Positions 20,435 to 30,262 of a stretch of DNA of 64,000 nt are shown piece after piece. Position 1 is the first letter of the stretch; every line of letters begins with the position of its first letter. Both the position numbers and the translations under genes were made by a program. Source of the stretch: an uncultured Nostocoides sp. (GTDB lineage: Bacteria; Actinomycetota; Actinomycetes; Actinomycetales; Dermatophilaceae); the NCBI GenBank assembly GCA_937907685.1, contig CALCXF010000018.1, positions 22,171 through 86,170 on the forward strand, given 5' to 3'. The notes under the pieces are model-generated. The model was not told the DNA's origin, searched no databases, and saw only the letters and a program-made list of their open reading frames with translations.

Positions 20435-21094
20435 TCAACCCATGGCCTCGGCGCGGCGCGGGATGTGAAGGGGCCGCAGCCCGCGACGAGCCAGCACTGT
20501 GCCCAGGACCGCTCCGACAAGGACGCCTCCTGCGGCGAGGCCCGTGGCGAGCGCCCAGGAGACACCCGACGTCGAAGGCTGGGACAGCATGTCGGTTGAC
20601 GCGCCCGGTGCGACACGCCCCTGCGCTGCCGCCGAGCCACCGGCGTCAGACCTGCCCGTCCCGAGGACGCCGAGGGCGGTGAGGCTCGTGACGAGGTCGG
20701 CGCCCCGAGCCGGCTGGTGCCAGATCGGCGACTGCGCGTACGGGTCCGTGCCCGAAGTGTCGACAAAGGTCTCGACCCACACATCGGACCCGACGACGTG
20801 CACGTTGTCGATGCGCCACGGGTTGACGTCGTGGATCAACCACACGAGACGAACCCCCGAGTCCGACTGTTCGACCACACCGGGCGGGGTGACGCTCTTG
20901 GCGGGCCGGTTCTCGTCGCCGAGGATCGACTGGAGCTCGGTGTAGGCGGAACTGCCGTTGAGGGCTGCAGCGGACCGGCCGGTGTCGTAGTTGACGAGGA
21001 GGACCGAGGTAGGGCCACCGGCGACCGCGGACGGGACGCTGAGAACGAAGAAGCCCGCGACCAGGGCCAGGGTGAGTGACAGGAGCCTGCGCAT
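20435..21094 (-). CDS. Secreted/membrane-anchored hypothetical protein downstream of sigma/anti-sigma pair
   Basis: Signal peptide MRRLLSLTLALVAGFFVLSVPSAVA and C-terminal TM ALATGLAAGGVLVGAVLGTVLARRGLRPL. Confidence 0.7.
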   Translation of the reverse strand: MRRLLSLTLALVAGFFVLSVPSAVAGGPTSVLLVNYDTGRSAAALNGSSAYTELQSILGDENRPAKSVTPPGVVEQSDSGVRLVWLIHDVNPWRIDNVHVVGSDVWVETFVDTSGTDPYAQSPIWHQPARGADLVTSLTALGVLGTGRSDAGGSAAAQGRVAPGASTDMLSQPSTSGVSWALATGLAAGGVLVGAVLGTVLARRGLRPLHIPRRAEAMG

Positions 21095-21169
21095 GTCGTG
21101 CCTCCGTGGTGAGTTCCGGGTGCTGCGGTGGATACACCGCTCACGCCCAAGTGGTTCACCGGCCGGCCC

Positions 21170-22060
21170 TCAGGGGACAGATTCTGCGAGCGCCTTCGCG
21201 GCCTCCAGCGTGTCCGGCCCTTCCAGGCGATAGGTGATCTCGCGCCCCGCCTTGTCACGGTCGACCCAGACGAGGGTGGGTCCTGCGACCCGCGGCGCGC
21301 TGGCCACGGTGACGCCAGCGCGGTCGGTCCACTCGATGAGGTGGGGCGCCGGGAACCAGACGGCTTCCCTCCCGGCCACGTCGGTGGGTGTGACCGTCTC
21401 CCAGACGCTCTTGAGGTAGCCGAACGACAGGCTGCCGTTGAAGACGTCGAGTGTGGTCGACCCAGCACCGCGACCCCAGGTCAGCTCGACGACTCGCGCC
21501 TCGCGGGTCACCGCGATGGTCGTGGGTGTCCCGAGCTCCGGCGGCGTGTCGACGTCGAAGCCCACGCGGTTCGAGGCGTCCTCGATGGATCCGACCACGA
21601 CGGCACCCGGTGAGGTCGGTGCGGCGCCTTCGGGGTCGCTGGTCGCCGACGAGCCTGACGGTGAGGGGACCTCTCGCACCATGACGCCACCGATGCGGAG
21701 GAGATCGAGTACCGCAGCACGCACGGGTGGGACGAGGACGACCACGAGCAGCGCCGCGATGGCCGTGGCGAGAGCCCGGCGCCGGGGGGCGCGCAGGCTC
21801 CTACGCCACGTCGGTAGCCAGTTCGGGGGCCGCCCCGGCAGCCACCCCGAGGAGCGGGACCGTCCCACCATGACGGGTGACGGGCTGGGCGCTGCAGGCG
21901 CGCCGGCATACTCACCGCCTGTCTCTGCGATCCGCGCCAGCACGCGCTCCGCGAGGTCGGCGGGTGGCGGGTCGACCACGAGGGTGCGGCCCAGGGCGAT
22001 GAGCTCGGACTCGAGCGGTTCGAGCGGTTCGGGCGACCGGGGGTGCTCAGACATCGGCAA
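21170..22060 (-). CDS. Single-pass membrane protein, putative anti-sigma factor
   Basis: Cytosolic N-terminus, one TM (ALATAIAALLVVVLVPPVRAAVL), exported domain; overlaps the sigma gene by 14 nt. Confidence 0.65.
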   Translation of the reverse strand: MPMSEHPRSPEPLEPLESELIALGRTLVVDPPPADLAERVLARIAETGGEYAGAPAAPSPSPVMVGRSRSSGWLPGRPPNWLPTWRRSLRAPRRRALATAIAALLVVVLVPPVRAAVLDLLRIGGVMVREVPSPSGSSATSDPEGAAPTSPGAVVVGSIEDASNRVGFDVDTPPELGTPTTIAVTREARVVELTWGRGAGSTTLDVFNGSLSFGYLKSVWETVTPTDVAGREAVWFPAPHLIEWTDRAGVTVASAPRVAGPTLVWVDRDKAGREITYRLEGPDTLEAAKALAESVP

Positions 22061-22571
22061 GCGCCTCTCGTAGTCGGGCCAGGCCCCGCCGGAGTCGGGA
22101 CTTCACCGTTCCGTTCGGGATGCCGAGCGCCTCGGCGGTCTCGGTCTCCGAGAGCTCGAGCAGGTAGCGACAGGTGACGACCTCGCGCAGTTCCCCCGGC
22201 AGCGTCCGGATGGCGCCGAGCAGAGCCTCGCGTCGTTCTTCTCTGACGGCAGCGTCCGCCGGGTCCGAACCGGTGACGAGATGGACGTCCTCGCGGACGA
22301 CCCGCAGCTCGCGTTCGGACCGACGGGACTGCCCGCGGTGGAGGTTGCGGCTCTCGTTGATGACGATCCGCAACAACCAAGGCCTGAACTCGGCGCCGTC
22401 CCGGAACGAGGAGAGGGACCGATAGGCCTTCACGAACGCCTCCTGGACGACGTCGTCAGCGTCCGAGCCCGCCCCGGAGAGCACTGCCAGCCGCCGGGCC
22501 ACCGGGGCATGTCTGGTCACCAGCTCGGCGTAGGCGGCCGTGTCCCCGGCACGAACGCGAGCAAGCACCAT
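22047..22571 (-). CDS. ECF-type RNA polymerase sigma factor
   Basis: DADDVVQEAFVKAYRSLSSFRDGAEFRPWLLRIVINESRN...LPGELREVVTCRYLLELSETETAEALGIPNGTVKSRLRRGLARLREAL; start codon uncertain. Confidence 0.88.
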   Translation of the reverse strand: MVLARVRAGDTAAYAELVTRHAPVARRLAVLSGAGSDADDVVQEAFVKAYRSLSSFRDGAEFRPWLLRIVINESRNLHRGQSRRSERELRVVREDVHLVTGSDPADAAVREERREALLGAIRTLPGELREVVTCRYLLELSETETAEALGIPNGTVKSRLRRGLARLREALADV

Positions 22572-22690
22572 AGCCTCGTCGGCCGTCTCGATCGGTCCTC
22601 CCCTCGCCCGCTGGTGTCGTCCTTCACCAGTCCTACACCGTCGACGTCGATGGCGTTCACCGCGTGGGTGCAGTCGGATCACAGGCGGTA

Positions 22691-22759
22691 ACCGTTGACT
22701 AGCGGTGCGTGCAAGGCGTTGACCTGCACAAACCTCAGAACGACCGTTGAATGGCGGTG
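22691..22759. repeat. Pair of 17-bp direct repeats in intergenic region
   Basis: ACCGTTGACTAGCGGTG (22691-22707) and ACCGTTGAATGGCGGTG (22743-22759), 15/17 identical, 52-bp start-to-start. Confidence 0.75.
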
Positions 22760-22983
22760 ACCGGTTGCGATCATGCTGGGAACTCATGGGGGACTGCCCA
22801 CCCATCAGACCGGAAGGGCAACGCGACCGTGACGACAAGGGCGCACCTGTTCCTGTACCGCGTCGCGCTCGCGCCGCTCGCGGTCCGCGCGTCCCGGTCA
22901 GGTCATCGGCCGTTCGTCCAGTGTTCGCCCCAACGCCGAGCGTTACTCCTGCCAACGGCATGCGGCCATGTTGAACTTGCGCC

Positions 22984-23199
22984 ATGACTCCAGCGAGCTC
23001 CGCCGAGTGGCAGGCGTGGCTGGTCATCGCGGGCGCTCTCGTGGCGGTCGGTGTCCTGAGCGCATCAACGGCGCTGCTGACGGTGGGGCTGATGTTCGGG
23101 GGCGTGTGCCTCGTGGGCGTGTTCTGGCCGTCGAGCTGGAGAACCACAATCCTCCGGGCGCGTGCGGCTCTCACGCAGCGTCCCCGCCAGCGTGGGTGA
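22984..23199 (+). CDS. Small membrane protein (paralogue A)
   Basis: MTPASSAEWQAWLVIAGALVAVGVLSASTALLTVGLMFGGVCLVGVFWPSSW; resembles the ORF at 24542. Confidence 0.55.
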   Translation: MTPASSAEWQAWLVIAGALVAVGVLSASTALLTVGLMFGGVCLVGVFWPSSWRTTILRARAALTQRPRQRG

Positions 23200-23637
23200 T
23201 CAAACCCGCTGCCGGGGACGCCTGGCCGCCCGACCCTCCGATGGTGAGCCGAACCGTCACGTCCGTCCGTGCCCGGTGTCAGGCCTGCTTTGCCCGGGTT
23301 GGGGTGGTGGGGATGGTGGCCACGTTGTTGACGGCCCTGGCGCCGAGGCGCGGGTCGAGGCGCGCTCTGCTCCGATAAGGAGCGGGGGTGGGCGCCCGGC
23401 GACCCGACCGGCGAACGGCGAGGGCACGCTCCATCGTCGACCTCAGCGATCTGCAGGTGGTCAGGGGCCGGGACGACCGCGATCTGCGTCCGCCATCATG
23501 CCGGCCCGGAGACAATCTGCCGGACGTCCTCGGGGGGGTGACTACCGAGCCCGAGCAGTTGGTCACGTTTGGGTACGTTCCGCCCTCGACTTGTCGCCAA
23601 GGGGGCGGCCACCTCCGATGTGGAGGATGGTGCCCAT

Positions 23638-24387
23638 ATGACGACAACAACCCGGCACGGCATCGACGCCTGGCCCGAAGACGCTGAGGACCTCCGCAGA
23701 ACAGCAGAGGCCCTGAGCCAGCTGACGAAGGACACCTGGGACAACGACTCCCAGGTGAGTCTCGACCTCCTCGTCGACCACGCCGTCAGCCTCATCCCCA
23801 GTGCCGACTGGGCCAGCGTCACAACGCTCAGCCGGGGGCAGTTCAAGACCGTGGCGAGCAGCGCTCCGACCGCTGTCGAGGTGGACCGGCTGCAGTACGA
23901 GAACGGCAGCGGGCCATGCGTCGACGCCGTCCTGGAGGACGGCATCTTCACCACCGCGAACGTCGCCGCAGAGCCGAGGTGGCACCCGTTCGGGGAACGA
24001 GCGCAGGAGCGCTTCGGCGTCAGGAGCATCCTGGCCCTGCGGCTGCACCTCTTGGACGACAGCGACACCATCGCGGGACTCAACGTCTTCTCCACCAGGC
24101 CGGACGCGTTCTCCGACGCGGACGTGGACCGGGCCAGAATCCTGGCGACGCACTGTGCCCTCCTGGTCACGGCGACCCAGGCCACAGACAAGGCGGCGGG
24201 CATGCTTCAGGCGCTGAAGAGCAACCGGGAGATCGGCATCGCCGTTGGGATCCTGATGGCGCGGCGGCACCTCAGCCGCGAACAGGCGTTCGACGTGCTG
24301 CGATACGTGACTCAGAACAGCAACCGGAAGATGCGGGACGTCGCCGCCGAGGTCGCTGAGACCGGCTTCGCCCCCGAGGTCGTATAG
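23638..24387 (+). CDS. GAF and ANTAR domain-containing putative RNA-binding antiterminator (paralogue 2)
   Basis: Highly similar along its length to 18839..19630; C-terminal LKSNREIGIAVGILMARRHLSREQAFDVLRYVTQNSNRKMRDVAAEVAETG. Confidence 0.85.
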   Translation: MTTTTRHGIDAWPEDAEDLRRTAEALSQLTKDTWDNDSQVSLDLLVDHAVSLIPSADWASVTTLSRGQFKTVASSAPTAVEVDRLQYENGSGPCVDAVLEDGIFTTANVAAEPRWHPFGERAQERFGVRSILALRLHLLDDSDTIAGLNVFSTRPDAFSDADVDRARILATHCALLVTATQATDKAAGMLQALKSNREIGIAVGILMARRHLSREQAFDVLRYVTQNSNRKMRDVAAEVAETGFAPEVV

Positions 24388-24541
24388 CCGGCACGTGGTC
24401 GCCGGTCAACGCATCAGCGAAGGCTGAACGACGTAGGCCAACGCCCCGAAGCACACACGCCGCCAATGCCTCACCGTCTGCCGAAAGACGTGGTTGTTGA
24501 AGCACTTGGTCGCCGGCGCTGATGGTGCTTCACTCAGGCCC

Positions 24542-24796
24542 GTGACGAAGGTATCTGCGGGCGAGTGGTTGTCATGGCTCATGCTCGCGGGGGCGCTCGC
24601 CATCTTCGGCGTTCTGAGCGACCAGCTGGCCATCGTGGTGCTTGGTGCGGTGTTCTCCGTTGGTTGCGTTGTCGGGCTGCTGTCTCGGCTCACTGCTTGC
24701 GCGAACGGCCCATGCGCTCATGCAGGCCCGTGGCAGACTCGCGCCAGGTCCATGCGATCGCCCCCTCGAAAGCATGGACTCAGCGCCCCGGGTTGA
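24542..24796 (+). CDS. Small membrane protein (paralogue B)
   Basis: VTKVSAGEWLSWLMLAGALAIFGVLSDQLAIVVLGAVFSVGCVVGLL aligns with the 22984 ORF. Confidence 0.5.
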   Translation: MTKVSAGEWLSWLMLAGALAIFGVLSDQLAIVVLGAVFSVGCVVGLLSRLTACANGPCAHAGPWQTRARSMRSPPRKHGLSAPG

Positions 24797-25014
24797 GACC
24801 CGCCGTCTCCCCGGGGCGCGCCATGGGTTCGCCTCCTGCTGCCTTGGACAGCCACTCCGACAGAGCGGTGTCCGGGGTGCCTTCGAGGGAGTGGAGCTCG
24901 ACGCCGGACCAGCTTCCGGACAACCGTCCTTCCAATCCGTTGGCACGAGCTGCTCCGAACGTCAGGCAGACCGTCGAGACCGTCTCCTCGGCTACAGACC
25001 TACTGGAGCTCAAC

Positions 25015-25722
25015 ATGAAGCGAACCACCACGGCTGTCTTCGGCAGCTCGGTCCTTGCAATGGTCGCCGCCGCGTCCCTCGGGGCCGGCCCCGCCTCGGC
25101 GCACCCCACTCCGGCCGGCGAAGGCGCCGCCAGGACCGTCATGCTCAACGCGCACCTGAACGAGCTGAACAACTCGGGCGCCTCGGGCACCGCCACGGCC
25201 ACCGTGCGCAACCAGCGCATCCAGCACATCGACGTGCATGCCCACGGTCTGACCCCGGACGCCCCGCACGCCCAGCACATCCACTACGGCGAGCAGGCCA
25301 TGAACGAGTGCCCGGGGCTGGACCTGGACTCCAACATGGACGGACGCATCAACACCGTCGAAGGCGTCCCGGCATACGGCCCGGTCGTCGTCTCCCTCAA
25401 CACCATCGGCGACACCACACCGGCCAGCTTCCTGGACGTCACCCGGTTCCCGGTCTCCGACAACGGCTCGTACCACTACGAGCGCGACAACATCAAGTTC
25501 ACCCGCGTCGCAGGCACCGGCTACAACGGCGGCGGCGGAACAGCCAAGCAGATCGCCGACTCCATCCGCGAGGGCGAGGGCGTCCTGGTCATCCACGGGG
25601 TCGACTACAACGACAACGGCGTCTACGACGTCGATAGCGCAGGGGCCAGCGAGCTCGACCCCAACCTGCCCGCCGAGGCAACCGACCCCGCCGTCTGTGG
25701 TGTCCTGAAGGTCACCAACTGA
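25015..25722 (+). CDS. Secreted CHRD-like domain protein
   Basis: Signal peptide MKRTTTAVFGSSVLAMVAAASLGAGPASA; IDVHAHGLTPDAPHAQHIHYGEQAMNECP. Confidence 0.75.
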   Translation: MKRTTTAVFGSSVLAMVAAASLGAGPASAHPTPAGEGAARTVMLNAHLNELNNSGASGTATATVRNQRIQHIDVHAHGLTPDAPHAQHIHYGEQAMNECPGLDLDSNMDGRINTVEGVPAYGPVVVSLNTIGDTTPASFLDVTRFPVSDNGSYHYERDNIKFTRVAGTGYNGGGGTAKQIADSIREGEGVLVIHGVDYNDNGVYDVDSAGASELDPNLPAEATDPAVCGVLKVTN

Positions 25723-25757
25723 CACTCGTTCGCAGCAGCACCTGACTCAGCCAGCGT

Positions 25758-25789
25758 CGATGGCCCACCGGTACAACGGTGGGCCATCG
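25758..25789. terminator. Hairpin between convergent CHRD gene and rnpB
   Basis: CGATGGCCCACCG-GTACAA-CGGTGGGCCATCG. Confidence 0.8.
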
Positions 25790-25868
25790 CGTCGTCCCCG
25801 ACGTACCAAGCCCGGCTCCCACATCCGCCACCGCTGATCAGCCGGCGCCGCGGCAGGCTATGTGTGGT

Positions 25869-26256
25869 GGACGAGTCGGGCTGTAGGCCGGGTTCTGTCC
25901 CGCGCAGCCGTTTCCGACGACGCGGTGACGGTCATCCATCTCGGGTGGCCGTTGCCGACCACCTCCAGCGCCCTACCCGCGTGCTCGGGCGGGCCGCCCT
26001 CGAACGCACGCTGTCTGGGCTTGCTCCGGATGGGGTTTACCGAGCCGACCTGGTCACCCAGGCCGCTGGTGGTCTCTTACACCACCGTTTCACCCTTGCT
26101 CCTCCACCGGCGAAACCGGTGGAGGGGCGGTCTGTTCTCTGTGGCACTGTCCCGCGGGTCACCCCGGGTGGCTGTTGGCCACCATCCTGCCCTTCGGAGC
26201 CCGGACCTTCCTCGGCGGTGGTTGCCCACCGACGCGACCGTCCGCCCGACTCGTCC
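25869..26256 (-). ncRNA. rnpB: RNase P RNA, class A
   Basis: Reverse complement holds P1 GGACGAGTCGGGC...GCCCGACTCGTCC plus conserved GAGGAAGGTCCGGGCTCC, GGTAAACCCC, GATGGATGACCGTC, ACAGAACCCGGCCTACAG. Confidence 0.95.
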
Positions 26257-26296
26257 GCTGCCAGTCTAGAGCCCCGGCACGGCGTGGCCGTGTACC

Positions 26297-27745
26297 TCAG
26301 GGATGGACGAACGACAGCGCCCCCGCTCGGATGTCGGCGCTCTCGAGCCGAACCGTGATCTCGGAGCCGAGCGGCGCCCGGTCCCCGGTGACCTGCGAGA
26401 GCACGGGCAGCTCGACGAGCTGGACGTCCATGCCCTTCTCGGTGTGGTCGAGGACCACGGCCGTGAACGTCTCCCCCTCCCGTCCGTGGAGCACGGCCGC
26501 CTCGGTGGCGTCGGCGCACGCACGCTCGGCCGCGCGGGCACGGCGGTCGGACTCCCGCATGAGCTCCGGGAGCAGCGGAAGGGACGATCGGATCGGGTCC
26601 GGGACGTCCGCGCCCCGGCACACCGCCTCGCACACGACCAGCGCGAAGCGGTCGACGAGCCGTCGCAGCGGCGCCGTCACGTGGGCGTACGGCGCCGCCA
26701 CCGCTGCGTGCTGTCGCTCCGCCGGCACCTCTCCGTCGAACGCGGTGTACCCGGCACCGCGGAACAGGGAGGTGGCCTCGTGGATGAGTGCCAGGTGACG
26801 CGGGTTGGTGCGGTCGAGGGACCGGATGAAGTCGCCGTAGCCGAGCCCCTCGGCCCAGTCGGCACCGAGGCCGCGCGCCGCGCGCCGGAACCGCTGCACG
26901 GCATCCTCCGTGGGTGCCGGCATCGTGCGAAGGACTCCGAGACCCGCATCGATCATCATCGCGGCCGCGGCGGTGCCCGTCAGCAGTGAGACGTGGGCAT
27001 TCCACTCCTCCGCCGGCACGGGCGGCCTGAACTCCAGGGTGAAGCCGCCGTCATCGCCTCCGCGCACCTGCTGCTCGGGCATCGGCAGGCTTGCCCCACC
27101 ACGCGCCCGTTCCTGGGCAATGCGACGCTCACCGATCTCGCGGAGCAGGAGGAAGCGTTCGTCACCGGTGCCGGAGTCGACCGCCGCCTGGACCTCGGCG
27201 TAGTCGAGTCGTTCGCGGCTGCGGACCATCGAGCGGTGCACCTCGGCCGAGTCGAGCTCGCCCGAGCCGTCGAGCCGCAGGTCCCAGACGAAGGCGGGAC
27301 GGACGGCATCCGGCAGCAGGCTGGCCGCCGCCTCGGACAACACGACCGGATGCAGCGGCACCCGCAGGTCCGGGCAGTAGACCGTCTGTCCCCGAGCACG
27401 TGTCTCACGGTCGAGGTGCCCGCCGACCGGGACGAAGGTCGGCACGTCCGCGATGGCGTACCGGATGCGGTGACCCTCACCGTCCCGCTCGAGGTGCATG
27501 GCCTGGTCGAGGTCCATCGACCCCGGCGGGTCGATCGTGAAGAAGGGGAGGTCGGTCTCGTCACGCTCGGGCAGTCCTGGCGGCTCTGCCGCCACTGCCG
27601 ACGCCTCCGCGAGCGCCTCCTCGGGGTAGTCGACGGACAGGCCCAGCTCGGCGCGAAGCGCCGTGAACCGGTCACTCAACGCGGCGAGGACACCGTCGGG
27701 GATGGGCGCCTCTGTGGGGTCCAGTCTCACGCGGGGATGCGGCAT
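26297..27745 (-). CDS. RNB-domain ribonuclease (RNase II/R family)
   Basis: FFTIDPPGSMDLDQAMHLERDGEGHRIRYAIADVPTFVPVGGHLDRETRARGQTVYCPD. Confidence 0.88.
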   Translation of the reverse strand: MPHPRVRLDPTEAPIPDGVLAALSDRFTALRAELGLSVDYPEEALAEASAVAAEPPGLPERDETDLPFFTIDPPGSMDLDQAMHLERDGEGHRIRYAIADVPTFVPVGGHLDRETRARGQTVYCPDLRVPLHPVVLSEAAASLLPDAVRPAFVWDLRLDGSGELDSAEVHRSMVRSRERLDYAEVQAAVDSGTGDERFLLLREIGERRIAQERARGGASLPMPEQQVRGGDDGGFTLEFRPPVPAEEWNAHVSLLTGTAAAAMMIDAGLGVLRTMPAPTEDAVQRFRRAARGLGADWAEGLGYGDFIRSLDRTNPRHLALIHEATSLFRGAGYTAFDGEVPAERQHAAVAAPYAHVTAPLRRLVDRFALVVCEAVCRGADVPDPIRSSLPLLPELMRESDRRARAAERACADATEAAVLHGREGETFTAVVLDHTEKGMDVQLVELPVLSQVTGDRAPLGSEITVRLESADIRAGALSFVHP

Positions 27746-27752
27746 GCGGCCC

Positions 27753-27758
27753 AACCTA
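27753..27758 (-). promoter_or_regulatory. Candidate -10 (TAGGTT) for leaderless RNB gene
   Basis: TAGGTT-N7-ATG. Confidence 0.45.
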
Positions 27759-28009
27759 GTTCTCGTGCAGAGCTCGGTGAGGTGGAGTGGCTGCTCACCT
27801 GAGCCGCCGTGCGGCCTCATGAGGCTGCGCGCCGCCGGGGTGAGCCCCCTCTCGGCGTCGGCGCTCGCCGACGTCGTGGCCGTCAGGTTCGACGTCCGCC
27901 TGAACGAGCCTGCCGGGCCACACGGAACCTGGGTCACGGACGCCGCCGAAGCGTTGACCCGACCCCCTGCCGCGAGTGATGGCGGGGTGCACGCCGTTGC
28001 AGCGACGAG

Positions 28010-29137
28010 CTAGCGGCCAGCCCGCTCCAGCACCGCGAACGTCTCCTCGGCTGCCCGCGCCCATGAGAACCGCTTCGCCCGCTCGAGTCCTCGCGCCCGC
28101 AGGTCACGCCGGAGCTCCGCGCCCTGGGTCACGCGCACGAGCGCCGCAGCCAGCGCAGCGACGTCCAAGGCGGGAGTCTGGATGCCGGCGTCACCCACCA
28201 CCTCCACGAGCGCCCCCGCGTCCGACGTCACGACGGGCGTGCCGGTCGCCATCGCCTCGAGCGGCGGGAAACCGAACCCCTCGTACAGGGCGGGATAGAC
28301 CACCGCCGTTGCGGCAGCGTAGTAGCCCGGAAGGTCGACCTGTTCGACGAAGCCGAGGAACCGTACGTCCTCGCTGACGCCCAGCTCCTGCGCCAACGTG
28401 AAGATCTCCTGGAAGCGCCAACCCTTGCCACCGCCGATCAGCAGCGGCATCCGAAGCGAGTCGCGAGCAACCGCGTAGGCACGAAGGAGGGTGGTGATGT
28501 TCTTACGGGGCTCGAGCGTCCCCACGAACAACAAGAAGCGCTCGGGAAGAGCGTGTCGCATCCGAAAGGCCGCGACCTCCGCCTCGGGCACCGGCCGGAA
28601 GCGGTCGTCCAGCCCGTTCTGGATCGCGGTCACCTTTCCGGGTGGGACGGGCAGGAGCTCGAGCACCTCCCGCCGCGTGAAGTCCGAAACCGTGATCACG
28701 TGCACCGCCCGTCGTGTGGACAGACGAGTGAGCAACGACAGGTACGCCCGCTTCGCTGGTCGATGGAGGTCGAAGCGCAAAAACGCGAGGTCGTGGACGG
28801 TGACCACGGTAGGGCACGGCGCGAGCAGCGGCATCACGTTCAGGGGGCAGAGGAGCACGTCGGGCCGGTCGCGCAGGAGCAGCGGGGGAGCGATGAGCTG
28901 TTCCCACACGATGCGGGCCAGCGGGTTGGTCGTGGGGAGACCGCTCGTGCGCAGTGTCACGCTGGGTGGCGCGCCGATGCGTGCGTGCGTCGTCCCCGGG
29001 GGCGCGTAGACCGTCCAGCGGTGCTGGCCCGGCAGCTTCCACAGCTCTCTCAACAGCTGGTCGATGTAGCGGCTGACGCCGGCCTGGCGATACCCCGGTT
29101 CAGGGCTCACCAGCTGAGCGTTGACGGCGATGTGCAT
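28010..29137 (-). CDS. Glycosyltransferase family 1/4 protein
   Basis: MHIAVNAQLVSPEPGYRQAGVSRYIDQLLREL...LFVGTLEPRKNITTLLRAY...ALYEGFGFPPLEAMATGTPVVTSDAGALVEVVGDAG. Confidence 0.9.
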   Translation of the reverse strand: MHIAVNAQLVSPEPGYRQAGVSRYIDQLLRELWKLPGQHRWTVYAPPGTTHARIGAPPSVTLRTSGLPTTNPLARIVWEQLIAPPLLLRDRPDVLLCPLNVMPLLAPCPTVVTVHDLAFLRFDLHRPAKRAYLSLLTRLSTRRAVHVITVSDFTRREVLELLPVPPGKVTAIQNGLDDRFRPVPEAEVAAFRMRHALPERFLLFVGTLEPRKNITTLLRAYAVARDSLRMPLLIGGGKGWRFQEIFTLAQELGVSEDVRFLGFVEQVDLPGYYAAATAVVYPALYEGFGFPPLEAMATGTPVVTSDAGALVEVVGDAGIQTPALDVAALAAALVRVTQGAELRRDLRARGLERAKRFSWARAAEETFAVLERAGR

Positions 29138-29335
29138 GGAGCTGTCAGCGCCGGAGACCGCGTGCCCGGAGGTGGAAGAACATCGCCCCAGAACATAGTG
29201 GCTCCGCCACACGACGAGTGGCGGCCCGGCCTGCCGTCCCGCCCGCGTCTCCTGTGACGGAGGTCACGCTTAGACACCGCCGAGGCAGGTGGGGGGTGGA
29301 CGTTGGATGGACTTCTGCCCTGAGAGGAGACCCCC

Positions 29336-30244
29336 GTGGCTGCGCTGACCGACCTCGCCCGCCTGCCGCAACGGCGGCTGGGTGCAGCGCTGCGCTCGCG
29401 GGTCGCCGGAGAGGACGCCGTCGAGCGCGCCAGGATCATCTGGGGCCGCTCCGGCGAGCGGTGGTTCACGCCGCAGGACCCGGTGTGGCGCGTCCACGCC
29501 GACGCCGCGATGTTCCCCGGCGGCGTGGCGGCGCTTCTCCTCCAGTCCCTCCACCCGCTGGCCATGGCGGGGGTCGCCGGGCACAGCGGCTACCGCGGCG
29601 ACCCGTGGGGGCGCCTCCAGCGCACGTCCCACTTCCTCGCGACGACGACCTTCGGAACCGTCGAGGACGCCGAGGCGACGATCGAGCACGTCCGCGGCAT
29701 CCACGAACGGGTGCGCGGGAAGGACTCCCGGGGCCGGGCCTACCGCGCGAGCGACCCGCACCTCCTCGGCTGGGTGCACGTCGCGGAGGCTCACAGCTTC
29801 CTCGCCGCCTACCAGCGCTACGCGTCCACCCCCCTCACGCCGCAGGAGTCCGACACCTACGTCGAGCAGTCGGCGGTCGTGGCCCGCCGGCTGGGCGCCG
29901 TCGACGTGCCGACGACGGTGGCCGACCTCCAGCGCGCCCTTGCGGCGTACCGACCCGAGCTCGAGGCGACGCACGAGGCGAGGGATGCCGCCCGCTTCCT
30001 GCTCCTCGACCCGCCCCTGCCGTGGCCAGCACGGCCGGGGTACGGCCTCATCGCGACCGGGGGCGTCGCCGTCCTGCCGGCCTGGGCCCGTCGCGCCCTC
30101 CGACTGCCGGTGGCCGGGCCGGTCGCGACCGTCGCCGAGCAGGCGGGCCGGATCGGCACGGGCGCGGTGCGCTGGGCGATGGCAGGAGTTGCGGAGGAGC
30201 GCCGCGTCGCGGGCGAGGAGCACCCGGCGGCGGAAGGCGCCTGA
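29336..30244 (+). CDS. Oxygenase MpaB-like (DUF2236) family protein
   Basis: DPVWRVHADAAMFPGGVAALLLQSLHPLAMAGVAGHSGYRGDPWGRLQRTSHFLATTTFG. Confidence 0.85.
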   Translation: MAALTDLARLPQRRLGAALRSRVAGEDAVERARIIWGRSGERWFTPQDPVWRVHADAAMFPGGVAALLLQSLHPLAMAGVAGHSGYRGDPWGRLQRTSHFLATTTFGTVEDAEATIEHVRGIHERVRGKDSRGRAYRASDPHLLGWVHVAEAHSFLAAYQRYASTPLTPQESDTYVEQSAVVARRLGAVDVPTTVADLQRALAAYRPELEATHEARDAARFLLLDPPLPWPARPGYGLIATGGVAVLPAWARRALRLPVAGPVATVAEQAGRIGTGAVRWAMAGVAEERRVAGEEHPAAEGA

Positions 30245-30262
30245 CCGCGAGGGGTGGGCGGC

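Noticed and set aside
20206-20784. 192-aa minus ORF and overlapping + ORFs in 20.2-20.8 kb
   Set aside because: Low-complexity Arg/Ser-rich translations overlapping the signal-peptide protein; no supporting start signals
25862-26358. Several ORFs (25862, 25864 on +; 26037..27005 on -) across 25.86-26.26 kb
   Set aside because: They lie over rnpB, whose conserved RNase P elements are clear on the minus strand
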